A stretch of 64,000 nucleotides of DNA, taken from Gadus chalcogrammus (Eukaryota > Chordata > Actinopteri > Gadiformes > Gadidae). The stretch covers positions 21,866,313 to 21,930,312 of the forward strand of contig NC_079414.1 of assembly GCF_026213295.1 (NCBI RefSeq). Reading direction: 5' to 3'. The notes under the pieces were generated by a model that saw nothing but the letters and a program-made list of their open reading frames with translations, was not told the origin of the DNA and ran no database searches. The translations under genes and the position numbers were made by a program. Position 1 is the first letter of the stretch, and each line of letters opens with the position of its first letter. Positions 36,425 to 51,404 of the stretch are shown in pieces.

Positions 36425-37800
36425 GCGCGTTCCCCACCATCGGCGCGTGCACGCACCTTCTAACGCTCAGAGAGCAAGAGAGAAAGGAGCGCTGGACAGG
36501 ACTGAGGCTGAAGGGAAGCTTGCCTGCCTCCAGTCAGCTGATCACTCTGTGTCCCACTCGATTCTAAAAAATGCAGCTATCGATGAGGATATCCTAATTA
36601 TTACGGTAAAGCAACGCCTCCAGGTGCTGCCAACTAAACTGAATCTGTCCATCTGGTATCCCAATAATCTTGACTGTCACTGTCTACACCAGTGCTCTTC
36701 AACAAGGGGTCCGCGACCCCTAGGGGGTCCGCGGAGGTACTGCAGGGGGGTCGCGAAAGTTTTTGTTGATTAGAAAAAATATATATATTCCCCCGCAATT
36801 GTTTCCACATATCGAAATGTCTTTAACTACACATTAACATGAATCCAACACATTAGCCGCGTTTACATGGACACTTTTGATCCGATGGAGAGAGCTTTTC
36901 TCTGCCTGCTCTGCCTGCTCCTTCAATTAAGAAGACAGTTTAATATGAAACACAATTTTATACAATATATAAGTAGGGGGTCCCCGCTCCATCTCTCCGT
37001 CAGTTTGGGGGTCCTTGGCCGGGAAAACGTTGAAGACCCCTGGTCTACACCATGGACAGCGTCAGACCATAGAGTCTATGTCCCACATTTTAAACGGCTG
37101 TAATGTTTACCAAGGACTATACATAGCCAGGCATGACAGAATTGTTGACATTATCAACAAAGATGTGTCACCCATGCTTGATTCCTCTGTTTTGTTCTAC
37201 AAACATTCATGTGTGAAACCAGAAATGTTTCAATGCAATGACCCCCACGTATTTCAAGGTATAACAGCAAATACACCAGATGCCATTGTGATTGATGAGC
37301 AGAGAGGTTTTCCTATGGGAAGTTGGTTGCACTTTCGACTCAAGTTTAGAGGAAGCTTTCCTCACTAAACAAGTTAAGTACCAACCATTGGTGCAAGCTA
37401 TTATACGTTTAGGCGATAAATGCCAGCTCATCGTTTTTATTTTCGGCAGCCTAGGTCATGTCCACAGGCTGGTGGTCAGAGGCTTGAGAATTATGAGGTT
37501 GTCCAAATGTAAAGCAAAGCAGCCTGCAACATATTGCTCAATCTCCTCCATTATAGGCAGCCGAGCTATTTGGAGGAGGAGGTGTTTTCTGTACCCATAG
37601 ATTTTCTCTGTCTGTTAACAGACTGTGTGCAACCAACGTTGATTGAATATGCTCATGTGTACGTATTGTCTATTCTGTGCATGTTTGACTCAAGTACTGC
37701 AACATGTTGTTTCGAGGATGTAGGGCATCAAAAGCAACTGAAAATATTTGTGCCCTTGCAATGTATTTTATAAATGCGGACACAAATAAAGACATTGAAA
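36425..37800 (+). mobile_element. decayed retroelement relic (non-LTR-like ORF)
   Basis: Broken reading frames carry LPTKLNLSIWYPNN, then GLYIARHDRIVDIINKD, then CQLIVFIFGSLGHVHRLVVR and YCSISSIIGSRAIWRRR, with stops and frame changes between them. I recall the pattern IFGSLGHVH...RYCS.S.IIGS..IWRRR as the C-terminal end of R2/NeSL-like fish retroelement polyproteins. The clade is from memory. It is interrupted by the hAT element at 36690-37042. The insertion separates the block C upstream repeats from exon 1. Confidence 0.65.
36682..37050. mobile_element. hAT MITE nested in the retroelement relic, 8-bp target duplication
   Basis: The element (36690-37042, 353 bp) has ends CAGTGCTCTTCAAC and GTTGAAGACCCCTG and is flanked by GTCTACAC at 36682-36689 and 37043-37050. 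Removing it restores continuity of the surrounding retroelement frame. Confidence 0.9.
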
Positions 37801-37867
37801 TGTGTTTGTGTGTGTGTGTGTGTCTGTTAAATGATGGCGTCTGATAAGAGTAGAAGAAAATGATTGG

Positions 37868-37996
37868 CTGACAGTGATGGTTCAGAATGAAAGCAGAGGA
37901 TTGGTCAGGATTAAAACATGTGACGTGGTTCCTCCAGCTGATAAAGCCGGGCTGAAGCCTGAGAGCTGAAGGAGTGGAGCCGTCCAGAGAGGAACC
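37868..37996 (+). promoter_or_regulatory. conserved region upstream of lectin exon 1, copy C
   Basis: Nearly identical to the matching regions in A and B, with the inverted CCAAT box (GATTGG) intact. Confidence 0.45.
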
Positions 37997-38087
37997 ATGG
38001 AGCCCGTCATTGAGCTGGACCCTGGACCCCCTGAGGAACCTGAGGACACGTCTCTGGACAGGAGGCGGACCAGGAAGGGGAGATCTG
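37997..38087 (+). pseudogene. orphan lectin exon 1, copy C
   Basis: A 91-nt exon identical in length to exon 1 of A and B, encoding MEPVIELDPGPPEEPED and the basic stretch, with the donor GTAGGAG kept. Homology to copy B stops near 38228, where Harbinger-like repeats begin. No TM, CTLD or Ig exon follows up to 41 kb. The reading frame is undamaged, so loss of the rest may be recent. Confidence 0.85.
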
Positions 38088-38229
38088 GTAGGAGCCTTTT
38101 TAGAGGATGTAGAGCGAATAAACCACCAGTAATTAAATAAGTTTTATATTCAATTAATCTCAAGAATTAGATTTGGTCAATGTTTGAGGCCAAAGTGCCC
38201 AACCTGCTGCTCCTGTAGACCGATTTATG

Positions 38230-39640
38230 TCCGTCATCCAATCAGATCGCGTATGCAAATTTAAAAGCGGAACCGTCGCTGCCGAAAAAGTTGACAATTT
38301 CTCAACTTTTTGACGGAGCCTTCAGCGCACGGATCCACAATGCATTGCGCGTCCGTCCCCATTCAAAGTCAATGGGGATCAGTCAACGGACGGAGGCAGT
38401 GGGCACGAGGCATTAGGCCTTGTTCACACTACATGCGTCCGTTGGCGGAAGACCGAGGGCGTGTCTGACGTATAGCTTACTAGTCTCTGTAGACGCATAC
38501 TGCAGCCAATCAAATTGCTTTCCTTTACAAAGCCGATGTGTGGATATAAATACAAAAGGTTAGACAAACAACAGTTGACTAAAAACAATGCTATCATTCC
38601 CGTTTCTTTAAAAGACATATGTAACGGCCGGTTTATTCCTGCTTGTTATTGCAAAATAGATCCAGGAAACGCATGGTGTGTATTTGCATTACCGCGATCT
38701 GATTGGCCGACGGATCCGCCGCTGCCTGAAAAGTTAAACATTTCTCAACTTTTGGAAGGAGGCCACGGAGCCTAATGGACGGACGGACCCACAATGCGTT
38801 TCGTGTGCGCCCCATGCAAATGTCAATGAGAGCCGTCGACGGACGGAAGTAGCCCCGGGCCGTACCCCTCTTGCCCACGGATCCCATTGAATTTGAATGG
38901 GGCGGAGCCGCAATGCATTGTGGATCAATCCGTTCCGTTGGATCCATCGGCTCAGTCAAGAAAGTTAAAAAAAATTCCACTTCTCAGGCAGCGACGGATC
39001 CGTCATCCAATCAGATCGCGTATGCTCGGGCGTGGCTGACGTATGCCTCTGCAAAGACTACTCCCCCATCCGTCAGCCACGCCTTCCGTCATCCGTTGAC
39101 GGACGGTGCAGTGGGTAGACGGCGTTACCCGAACATTGTCATTTAATTCTGAAGGCTTGTCTTTCTGTCAGACATGCAGGCTTGTCCACACTACTACCCC
39201 CGTCCGTCGACGGATCTCATTGACTTTGCATGGGGCGCTCGCGACATGCATTGTGGGTCTGTCCGTCCATTAGGCTCTGTGGCCTGCGTCAAAAAGTTGA
39301 GAAATGTTCAACTTTTCAGGCAGCGCCGAATCCGTCGGCCAATCAGATCGCGGTTATGCAAATACATTCCACGCGTTTCCTGGATCCATTTTGCAAAAAC
39401 AGTGAGGAAAAATCTGCCGTTTATATTTTTTTAAAGAAATGTGGAATGATAGCATTGTTTTTAGTCAACTGTTGTTTGTGTCATCTTTTGTATTTTTAGC
39501 CACACAACGGCTTTGTTGCAGGAAGCGATTTGATTGGCTGCAGTGTGCGTCTACAGAGACTAGTCCCCTATGCGTCGGACACGCCCGCGGCCATCCGCAG
39601 ACGGACGCATGTAGTCGTGTCAAAAAGGCGTCACCCTCTT
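38230..39640. mobile_element. composite fold-back of Harbinger-like MITEs
   Basis: The left arm (about 38416-38855) and right arm (about 39190-39630) are reverse complements at roughly 80-85 percent by eye. An example is CAACAGTTGACTAAAAACAA against TTGTTTTTAGTCAACTGTTG. The 335-bp centre and the flank at 38240-38415 hold further diverged copies of the same CCGTCGACGGACGGA / AATCAGATCGCG motifs. Repeated nested insertion of one family is likely. Confidence 0.8.
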
Positions 39641-41850
39641 GCAGGCAAGAGCAGCCTCCTCAAGTTTTATAGTAATGCTGTCTATCCAGTGCACCGTCAT
39701 TCCTAATTAGCTTTTGTTGTTGGCGGACCAAATGTCCGCGGTGGTGGACACATGATCCAGGAAGGTCTCGAAAATTATTTTCAGGTAGGCTACTGGGAAA
39801 ATGTCTTCCTGTCGGATGTTGGCTTGCGAGTCGCGGGTATTTCATCTAGTATTTTCCTAAATATGGGCGATTCAATAGTCGACAGGGGAAGCATGTCTTC
39901 TCCAATGAACCCTGCAACAAATGGTCGTTTTGTGTCATAGAGTTGTGACGTTCATGAACAAACCGAATCTATTGAACGGCTCTTCACCATGAACGACGGG
40001 AAACGAGTCGCAGTGGCGAGCCGTTCTTTTTCTTTCTTTTCTTTTTTTATCGCTGTCACGTTCACAGCATGCGCACCCAAGCTCCTCCTCCACTGAGAGG
40101 AGAGCAAGCAGAGTGTACTCGTGGTGGAATGTTGATATGCAAATTTCACATGTCAGTCAGAAGCGGGAACACGCGTTTGTCTCACGTGAGTGCGTCCGGC
40201 GCAACAGCAAATATTATTTACTAAGATTTGCACTAATGTTACAAAGGCCAGTTCAGGAGTCCTCTGCAGTGTTATACTTGAAAGAAACTTGTTTTGTAAA
40301 AGTTGTTCTATTTTAATATATTTTTTGTTAATTATATTTTTGCATGGAAGTTCATTGTCTGCTTTTTATTGTGCTACAATTAAAAAGGTGATATATGATG
40401 AACAAGTGAAAGAGCTGTATTTACACTTCGACACATCTTATACAAAGATCCAAAATAGTGATGTCAGTGTCAAAGCAGAGGGATATAGCACCACCTTGTG
40501 GAATGTTTACAATGAATGCAGAACATGTGTGGACTAGATTAAAATCGAGTTCACACATGTTAAATTAAATGATAATCAATATTTAAAATATATCAAACTC
40601 AGATATCCGATGTCTAAGTCTGAATAATTCTGATCCAAATCTTACCCTATCATTCCTCCCAGTGATTATTTCCCAGTTAAAAAGGGTTACCACTAGGCTA
40701 GCTTCTTAAAAATAAATTAATGAGCCAGTCTTTTGAACGGCTCTTTGAAGTGAACGGCTCCTCAAGATCCGGCTCCCTTCAAAGAGCAATAAATCCCATC
40801 TCTACCGTGTCACCTGCTTCTGCGCTCCAACACTTGAATACTCCTTCACACAAGCAGCTACGTCAATCAAAAGACTGCGTTGAAATGATATTTTTGATAA
40901 CAACAAAGGCTTTGGTGGTCAGCCTACTAAGTCGTGTTTATAACAACGTAACAGCTGCCTGCTGATGTCCTACTGATGGATGCTGAAGCTGCTTCTGTCC
41001 TCTGCTGTCCTACTGATGGATGCTGAAGCTGCTTCTGTCCTCTGCTGAGATAAGATAAGCCCCTCGCTCTGGTTTCCTGTCGCTCCTTCACCCTTCCATG
41101 GGGGGCTGCAGCCCTTCACTGCCTCATCCTCACAACCGTCCCATGTCACATCAGACGATACTTCTGCAGCTTTAGTCAAAAACAACACATAGACAGCTGT
41201 CCGTCCGTTATCACGCTGCTACAGCAGCCTGTATGCGGATTGCGGAAATGGAAAGAATGACGCAGTTTGACGCGTTTCGACGCGTCGAATTCAAAACGTC
41301 GATGTTCCTTTTTTTTTTTTTATTAATTGTCGCCATGATATTTGTTTTTGATGCAATGATCTTATATAGGCCTAAACCTAAGCCACCTTTGATGCAGAGA
41401 CATATCGTATGAAATTAAAGAAAATAAACACAATATCCATGAATTCAACAAAATATTAGGCTACGTTTCTGGTTTCTGGATTGGTCAAGTGTAGGTATTT
41501 TTGGGTATTTTTGTTGTGTTCGTGTGCGTCCGCGCATGTGTGCTAGTAATGGTGTGAACTTAATAACGTAATAACGTTAATGAAATTGAGCTGTCAAAAA
41601 TAGAACAGAATTTAACGTCATTACCACCTGGTGGTGAAAATATAAATTACAACCTGGATAAACATTCTTGATTTACTTGACGAATGCGTCGCAGGAATTA
41701 TGATATTTAATTAATGCACCAAATGTTCATAAGAGCACAAGATACATTAAATGAAATTCATATAATTAAAATGTCCACAATTCCTCAGTATTATTTTTCT
41801 TACTATGTAATTCATTTTTATTCAAATCGCTGTGTTTTTTCTGGGCGTCA
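39641..41850. other. intergenic, transposon debris
   Basis: TTGAACGGCTCTT motifs near 39970 and 40733 and the end CAATAAATCCCATCTCTAC near 40788-40806 suggest a degraded hAT-like element spanning about 39.95-40.81 kb. A 38-bp direct repeat (TCCTACTGATGGATGCTGAA...) occurs twice at 40967-41045. No coding exon was recognised. Confidence 0.45.
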
Positions 41851-41852
41851 GT

Positions 41853-41938
41853 GACGTTGGGAGGTTTTAACCTCCTCGACCTGCAGACAGCGTCTTACAG
41901 TAGTAGAGCCTCCTTGACCTGCAGACAGTGTCTTACGT
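41853..41938. repeat. two-unit direct repeat upstream of the C17orf67 orthologue
   Basis: CCTCCTCGACCTGCAGACAG and CCTCCTTGACCTGCAGACAG open two roughly 38-bp copies just before the start codon at 41970. They probably lie in the 5'UTR or core promoter. Confidence 0.8.
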
Positions 41939-41969
41939 ACTGCAGCCTTGGGAAGCAAAGGTGGACAAC

Positions 41970-42907
41970 ATGAAGACATTTGTGCTGGTTTTCGTTTTCC
42001 TGATCTTGGCTGCAGTTAACACAGGTAGGTTCACAGAACAAATACAGCAATATACTGTACGCCTATCATTTTGGGCCTCAGGTAGAATGAAAATTCTGTT
42101 GAGATGTATATAATAATAATTATATAGATATAGATTCATAATATATATTACATTTCATGTATTACTCAATGTACATACAAACTATTTAGCATCAAGGAAA
42201 TGTTAAATCTTATGTTTGGGGGACATAACGATTAGGCCAATCAATTTTCCATTTGATACAGAATGCTGACTGATGCATGTTTGGGTTGCGTGGTCGTTTT
42301 GTGTCAACATTTGTTCTCTGGTTATTAAATTACACAACACAATTATATTACATTCGATTAGATGGGTGCTTCAATAAAAAATAAAAAAAATCCCAAAGAT
42401 TTGGATAAGGTTTTAAAAGTTAAGATAAGGATAAAGAGAGGAACCAGGACAGCAAAACATAGCAAGATAATATTAAATAGGGCAAACTATGTTTGAAGAG
42501 TGTGGTTTGCCACGTCGCTGGGAAGGGCTACGGGGGTTTGGGCTACACAGCGCAGCCCTTGTGTTGACCGAGCTTGCCTCATTCTCACACACCCTCCTTT
42601 CCTAGCAGAGAGGAAGAGAGGGTCAGCCTCTTCCAGTGGGTCACAGGCTCTGCCAGCAAGGTTCGAGGAGGGAGGGGTTCGAGGAGGGAGGGGTTCGAGG
42701 AGGGAGGGGTTCGAGGGAGGGGAGGGGGAGGGGGAGGGGGGGGGGACTGAATGGACACTTTTGTTTCCTGTAGCCCCCCCAAAAAACTCTTTCCTCCTAA
42801 TAGAGTACTGGGATGGAGAGTGAGGGAGAGAAGGAGGGAAAGTATGTGTGGGGGCGTGCCTGAGTATGTGTGTGCGGGCGTGCATCTGTGCGTGTAGTTG
42901 TGTGTGT

Positions 42908-42938
<31 letters not shown>

Positions 42939-44227
42939 GGGTTGGTGGTGGGAGCCTCCCCTGGGACTATAGCTTTGGGGAATGAGCAGCCCCTTATTGA
43001 CCGTAGTTTATCATCCTGCACAAGACACACCAACACCTAGAAGTACTGGGAAATAGCAGCCGGATTTTCAAATAACCCATTCTAAATAACCCATTCTTTC
43101 CTCAAAGCCCAAAACATTGAAATAAAGACCATCTTTAACCTACTCTGGCTAATAATTAGGAGGATTCTGAATGTTTGATAAAATACACGCAATATGAATA
43201 TGACTCAAATCTTACGAATATACTTTGCTTGCCAGGAGATCTGTTGAATATACATAACAAGGACATTCATAAGCGAACACGTTGGTGTGTATTTGTATTT
43301 TTGTTGCTATGACCAGATGCCAATCCCATCATAAAGGAGAGCGTTGCTAAGCAGCTCTTCCGCAGCAAGAGGCAGCAACGGCCCGCCAAGGCCGGCCACC
43401 CCGACGAGCCAATGAGGGTAAGGTTCACAGAGGTCAAAGGTCGACGGTTACATCATCATAGGAACAGTTGGAATTTCGACACATCTAAGGATTTTTTTTT
43501 TCTGTGTACTTTAAAACGTCAATATTGTCTGCTTCTTTTATTTGTGTTTGTCAGAGTCAGCTGATGGAACTCTTTCAAATTTCAATAGAAATCGAATTAT
43601 TTGATTTCGGTGCATGCAAGGATGGATCCAGCTAATAATAAAGAAAGACAAAACAAATTATACATCAATTAGATACATTATTTACTTTATGGTGGGATCT
43701 TGAACCTAGTGCTTATAATTATTAATAATTGTTCAGGGGTAAATGTAAGTTTCTTCTAACTTTCATTGATCTTGTGACCCAAAGTGATTTATTATAATTT
43801 ATTAATCATAATTAATTATAATAATATTATCATTATATTATGTATATATAATTATAGTATTATGATTGCTTCTGGCCTATATAGGCTTTCAACCGCTGAC
43901 CAAATGGATGAATATATATAGCCTAAGGAAATGTTGTTTTTAATTTTGGTGTCATTTTCCCTATCTGAAACGCAGTAAAGATTTTAAAAACTATCGTCAA
44001 ACGTTACAAAACCAGATTTATACACACTGTCCCGGTAAATGCTGACACCCACTCTATGAACACATGTATCAAACACAGCTCATTTAAACGTGTTTACTGT
44101 CTCGTGCCAGGAGCACATGCTGCACATGCAGGCTCTGGACCAGAGGGCTCAGGAGACAAACATGGAGCACTGGCAAAACCCCCACTGCTACCCGCGCTGT
44201 GACCGCAACTACGGAAGCCCCGTCTAG
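41970..44227 (+). CDS. C17orf67: C17orf67 orthologue, small secreted protein
   Basis: Exons: 41970-42024, 43317-43417 and 44111-44227 (TAG). Junction phases are 1 and 0, giving 90 aa. Residues 1-18 form a clear signal peptide (MKTFVLVFVFLILAAVNT). The mature part carries VAKQLFRSKRQQRPAK, then GHPDEPMREH, and ends HWQNPHCYPRCDRN. These match the conserved core of vertebrate C17orf67 as I recall it (RSKRQRRP, GHPDEPMR, EHWLNPHC). Two cysteines near the C-terminus and a dibasic KR at about 36-37 would fit a processed, disulphide-containing peptide, but no function is established. Length equals the family norm of about 90 residues. AATAAA lies at 44668-44673. Conserved linkage beside cbx8 is not known to me from mammals, where C17orf67 lies elsewhere on the same chromosome. 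Confidence 0.88.
42650..42745. repeat. GGGTTCGAGGAGGGAG minisatellite and G-rich run
   Basis: Four 16-bp units followed by GGGGGA runs in the first intron of the C17orf67 orthologue. A second G run (42922-42940) follows a TG tract at 42900-42921. Confidence 0.92.
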
Positions 44228-44667
44228 CGCCGTGCTGGAGGTCGGTCACCTGTAAACCGTAACGTCACCGCGGGGTTTTCTCGATAGCCTATTCATTGTT
44301 AACTCGAAATACTTGTTAATGAGGAAACCTTTGGTGTTTTCCCCGCCAAAAAACGGTTTTAGGGGCTCATTTAACAGATCTTTTTTTGTTCTTATTCTGT
44401 CCTCTATTGTCTATTCCATAGAGGACCGCGTCCAGGTGTCGCCCTCAACGTGACCCGACGGACGCACGACGACAACGATGAGGAATCAAAGACGAGCGCG
44501 CGCTTCTATGTTGGGCTGTTTCCCTGCAGGCGATCAAGTGATTCACTATAGAGTGATATCATCTAAACATTAAACGCATAAGCCTAGACCTTATATGTGT
44601 GGGATCTCTTAAACTGTCTATTTGACTCATGTAACACATAGGAAATTGTGTATGAATTTAATTAAAA

Positions 44668-44673
44668 AATAAA
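44668..44673 (+). terminator. polyadenylation signal AATAAA, C17orf67 orthologue
   Basis: Hexamer 441 bases after the stop codon. Confidence 0.55.
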
Positions 44674-44679
44674 TGCAAA

Positions 44680-46210
44680 TACTATATTATCGGTTTGACA
44701 GTCAATTTTATTCAATTGGCTCAATTCATTCAATTAATCCAGGTTTTCGACAGAGACCAGATTAGTAGATCTGTCCGCCTGATTTTCTTCTCAAAGCAGA
44801 GATTTGAAGCTGTTATGCGAAGCGCAGATGATTTACATCTTCTAACCTTAGGTCAACTCCCTTAGTCTGTTTATTCTTTCCAGAACTAACCGGTTTCATT
44901 TTCTTTAAGGAAAATGCATTTTGTTCTATTCACTGAACCGTCTCATAAAAAGCCTTATTAATGGCCTACAATAATAGGCTATAAAAATAAACTTAAAATT
45001 AACTAACAAATTAAAAAATGTTCCCTGTGAAAATTATAAATAATAGTACGCCTAATAGGCCTACTATTAGTCCATGCTGTTTTGTGATTTAACCTTTCCG
45101 AACCGAATAAATAATATTGTATTACCGCGGTGCCACGCGACCTCCGAATTTAGCCTATAAGAAGATTTCTGACGGTTTCGAGGACATAGGCCTAATCTAA
45201 AGTCTACTTCCAATAGGCAATATTACCTCTTCTAATATAACCTTGATTTCTGTTGACTTTTATGAAGTGCACAACTTAAAGTGTAGGAGAGGCCTATGCA
45301 ATTAAAAATTAAAGAACGCATCATGCATTAGGCCCACACGCTATGGTCATTTTGACCCTGCACTTTAGGCTCTTATAGCCTATATTTAAACTCAATAACT
45401 AGACTTTAAAAAAATGAAATAATTGTACGACATCAATTCTAACCATGTAACCATCTAAAATAATTCATTCAGCACTTCAAGCTACTTCATTGGGACACTC
45501 AAATATCAGGCATAACGGATTGTAGGGTCTAAATAATCTGTTCGCCAAACTAGAACGAAGGCCTTAATTTCTCAACTATTTAAATCGTCATACGGTTAAT
45601 AGCACTTTACAATTTCTTTAAAATGCCTTAATTGGCTACAGCATAACCTAATCTAATTAACAGACCGCTTACCATATGGCCTTTGTTCACATTGGAAAAA
45701 TAGTAACGTGAAGAGTCCGATAGGTTTAGCATGAAACTTATTTTATTTTCCTGCATATTTAGTATACAATCGAAAGTAATTAGGCCTATTCTGCACAACC
45801 AAACGCAAAAGACAATATAACCGGAACTAAATAGATTCAGTCCATAAATGAAGGAAAAACAAAGGGCAAAACAATTATTTTCAGTTGGGAACATGCGAGT
45901 CCACTTGACGTTTCTAATCGAGGCATATTTAAGCCCGCCCTTAAAGAGAGGCTGGGTCAATCGCTTTGCCAACCTTGATTAATTCATTTTTTAAGAAAAC
46001 TACGTTTGACTCAAAAGTATGAAATTTAGAAAAAATGATTGCTGAATCCTTACAAAATATTATAATTTACAAGCTCTGTACATAACGCCGGCCTTCCTAC
46101 TCCATGAAACAAAAAACGGGCCACACTATCATGTTAATATACATTGTGATAATAGATATATTTAATTTGATCTATATACACATATGTCCAACAAAATGTA
46201 TGCACGCAGT
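44680..46210. other. AT-rich intergenic and probable cbx8 3'UTR
   Basis: No exon was seen. On the minus strand an AATAAA (complement of 45742-45747) lies about 590 bases past the cbx8 stop and may end its transcript. Confidence 0.45.
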
Positions 46211-46212
46211 GT

Positions 46213-46337
<125 letters not shown>

Positions 46338-46338
46338 A

Positions 46339-48996
<2,658 letters not shown>

Positions 48997-49340
48997 GCTG
49001 TCTTCAAGCGCGTGAAGCACGTCTTCTTCCCGCCGTTAGCTCGGTGCCCGCTAAGCCAACGGGGAAGGGAAGAGGTTTTTTTTTCTCAGTAGCTTCCTAG
49101 TCTGTGGCGCGGCGCGGCGGACTGGATTCCCGACAGACCATAATACTCCCGGACAGAAAAGACGTCATCACATTTTTACAGTGTTGCTAGGAGACCGCAG
49201 TCGGTGGGACCGTTTGCGGCCATGCCATTGGTCGAGGCGTTGCTACGTGTTTGAGGTTGCTAAGTGAAGGGGTGGGGCTGCGAACGAGGGCTGTGTGAGT
49301 GTGGAGTCTCCGAGAAAATGGTCGCTGTGCTTTGACGCGT

Positions 49341-51400
49341 CGGGATCAATTTCGCGCAAGGTTCTTTCGACATCGTTCGTCGTTCGTAAACGCGGCGGAG
49401 ATAGCCGAGATGTGACGACGACACCTTTGTTTCGCTGCTCAATAACGTACATTTCTAGACATAGTGCGTTGAATTGTGAAGGAAGAGAATCGGGAGGAAG
49501 CACGACGCACGTCGTTTAATTTAGTTCATCCAGCGATGTGGTTATCAGCCATTAAAATAAAGTCTGGAACCATCAAGGTCTCCATGGTTTTCCTCTCTGT
49601 AGGACTGTGTCGTGACGTTACCTGGCGCTGATATGAACGACGTTGATATTATGTAAATACAGCCGGGGCTGCATGTAAAGGTTGGATAATACGCCACATC
49701 GTTTGAATTATATTTTAAAGTCGCACTTACTATCGCATCATACAAGAAATAAAACGACAAGCAGCTACGGCCGTCTATAGGCTTTCTAAAGTGTATTCTA
49801 AATAACTAATGTAGCCTACTTGCACCTGAGATTCAGGCCTAACTGTATCTTTTCAGAACACTACAATGTGTAGAAAATAACCTTTAAACAAAGAGGCGTT
49901 ACGCTGAAGTATCCCCTTCGTTTTCGTTTTTTGTTAATTAAAGCAGAATAGGCCTATAGCCTTATTTATTTATTCACACACCTTTTTGGAAAAACAACAA
50001 TGCAAACCATATTTTACTTAGGCGATGAAACAGTCGCCGGAATAGCCTGTGACATATCGTTTTGAATTATAATTAGGCCTAATTATGGTTTAAAAAACAG
50101 TAGGTCTAGTCTAATAATAATAGGCAAATATGCTAACTAGACTGGCCTCTAAAGGGCAAAAATAATGGCCTTAAATAAATAAATATATATGGGCATGTAC
50201 AATAATTAGATAGCCTATAACTAGGTATCCTAAATATTTACGATAATTCATAGAAATCATGAGGCAAAATACGTTAGTGTTTGTAGGCCTACTATTTGTT
50301 CCTATTTCAAGGGTATTTTGTTGAATTTAACTTGGTAAGCCATAGGCCTATACAGCTCATAGTGCAATATGCTTTTTATATAGCCTACAGACAATACCAC
50401 GGCTGTCCGAAGATAGAAGCCTTTCTACAATATTTAACCAGCCTTTCTATCCATAATTAAGTTCGTGGAAACTAGAGATTATATATTGAATGTATATAGT
50501 CAAGGGAAACAGGGAATTTAAGCCTGCCGACGTCGGTGATTATTGGATATTTTGTCCCTGTTTTAGTAGGCTATTTCTTCCCTAAATAAACCGAAGTGTA
50601 GTTCTTCAGAAGAGAAATCATTTTTATTGATTCCCATTTGGACAATAAGGGCCTTTAATTGTAAAGGCTATCAAAGGGAACGGACAATGAAAACCGGATA
50701 TCTTTAGGGCCATTCGTTTTTAATTAATGACAGAAGTGTCTGTTTTGTTTAATATTCGGATTTCGTAAGATTTGTGAACTGACATTCATCAGTAACAACG
50801 TTAACCATCAACAATGCAATTAGACAAATTAAACCTAATTTTTCAGGTCAATCAATTAGGCCTAAGGTCCTTCTAATATAAAGTCTTTAATATTAGTTCA
50901 CGTTGAATAATTTCATCGCCTTTCATTCGTCCTTTTATTTAAAGGGTTGCAGAAATAGGTCTACAGCTTTACGGCCAACCGTATGGAAATTAAATTAAGA
51001 GATAAGGATAATTCCGGTTTTACACTGACGCAAAGATTTCAGAAACATATAACGTGATATTCGCCGACTGCATACTTATCTAATGGTTCAACATGGATTA
51101 GCTTTTCTGTTGATACCTACGTCTAATGAGCTGCACAGGCCATCTTACTGCCTGCCGTATGCCAATGTGCGTGCAACTCTAGGCTTTATGGATTTAAATA
51201 AAGGTCGGAGCCTGAAGGATTTTCTTTTAGGCCTTTATGCATTCTTTATTTCCAATCAGACCTGTGACCTCAGCCATGGATGTCTGAAATGACTTTCAAA
51301 TGACCAGACAAGATGAAGGCCTAGGTGTTAACGCCTATGTGTTCAACAGTTTGCTTCCTGACGCAATGTGCGTTACGCACAGGCTAGGGCTTATAGGGTA
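49341..51400. other. AT-rich spacer between cbx8 and cbx4
   Basis: No coding exon was recognised. The stretch is rich in TAGGCCTA-type words, with no clear repeat family. Confidence 0.45.
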
Positions 51401-51404
51401 ATAA

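Noticed and set aside
49243..49519. Possible divergent gene upstream of cbx8
   Set aside because: Short overlapping ORFs on both strands in a CpG-rich region, with no splice sites or family motif. More likely promoter sequence.
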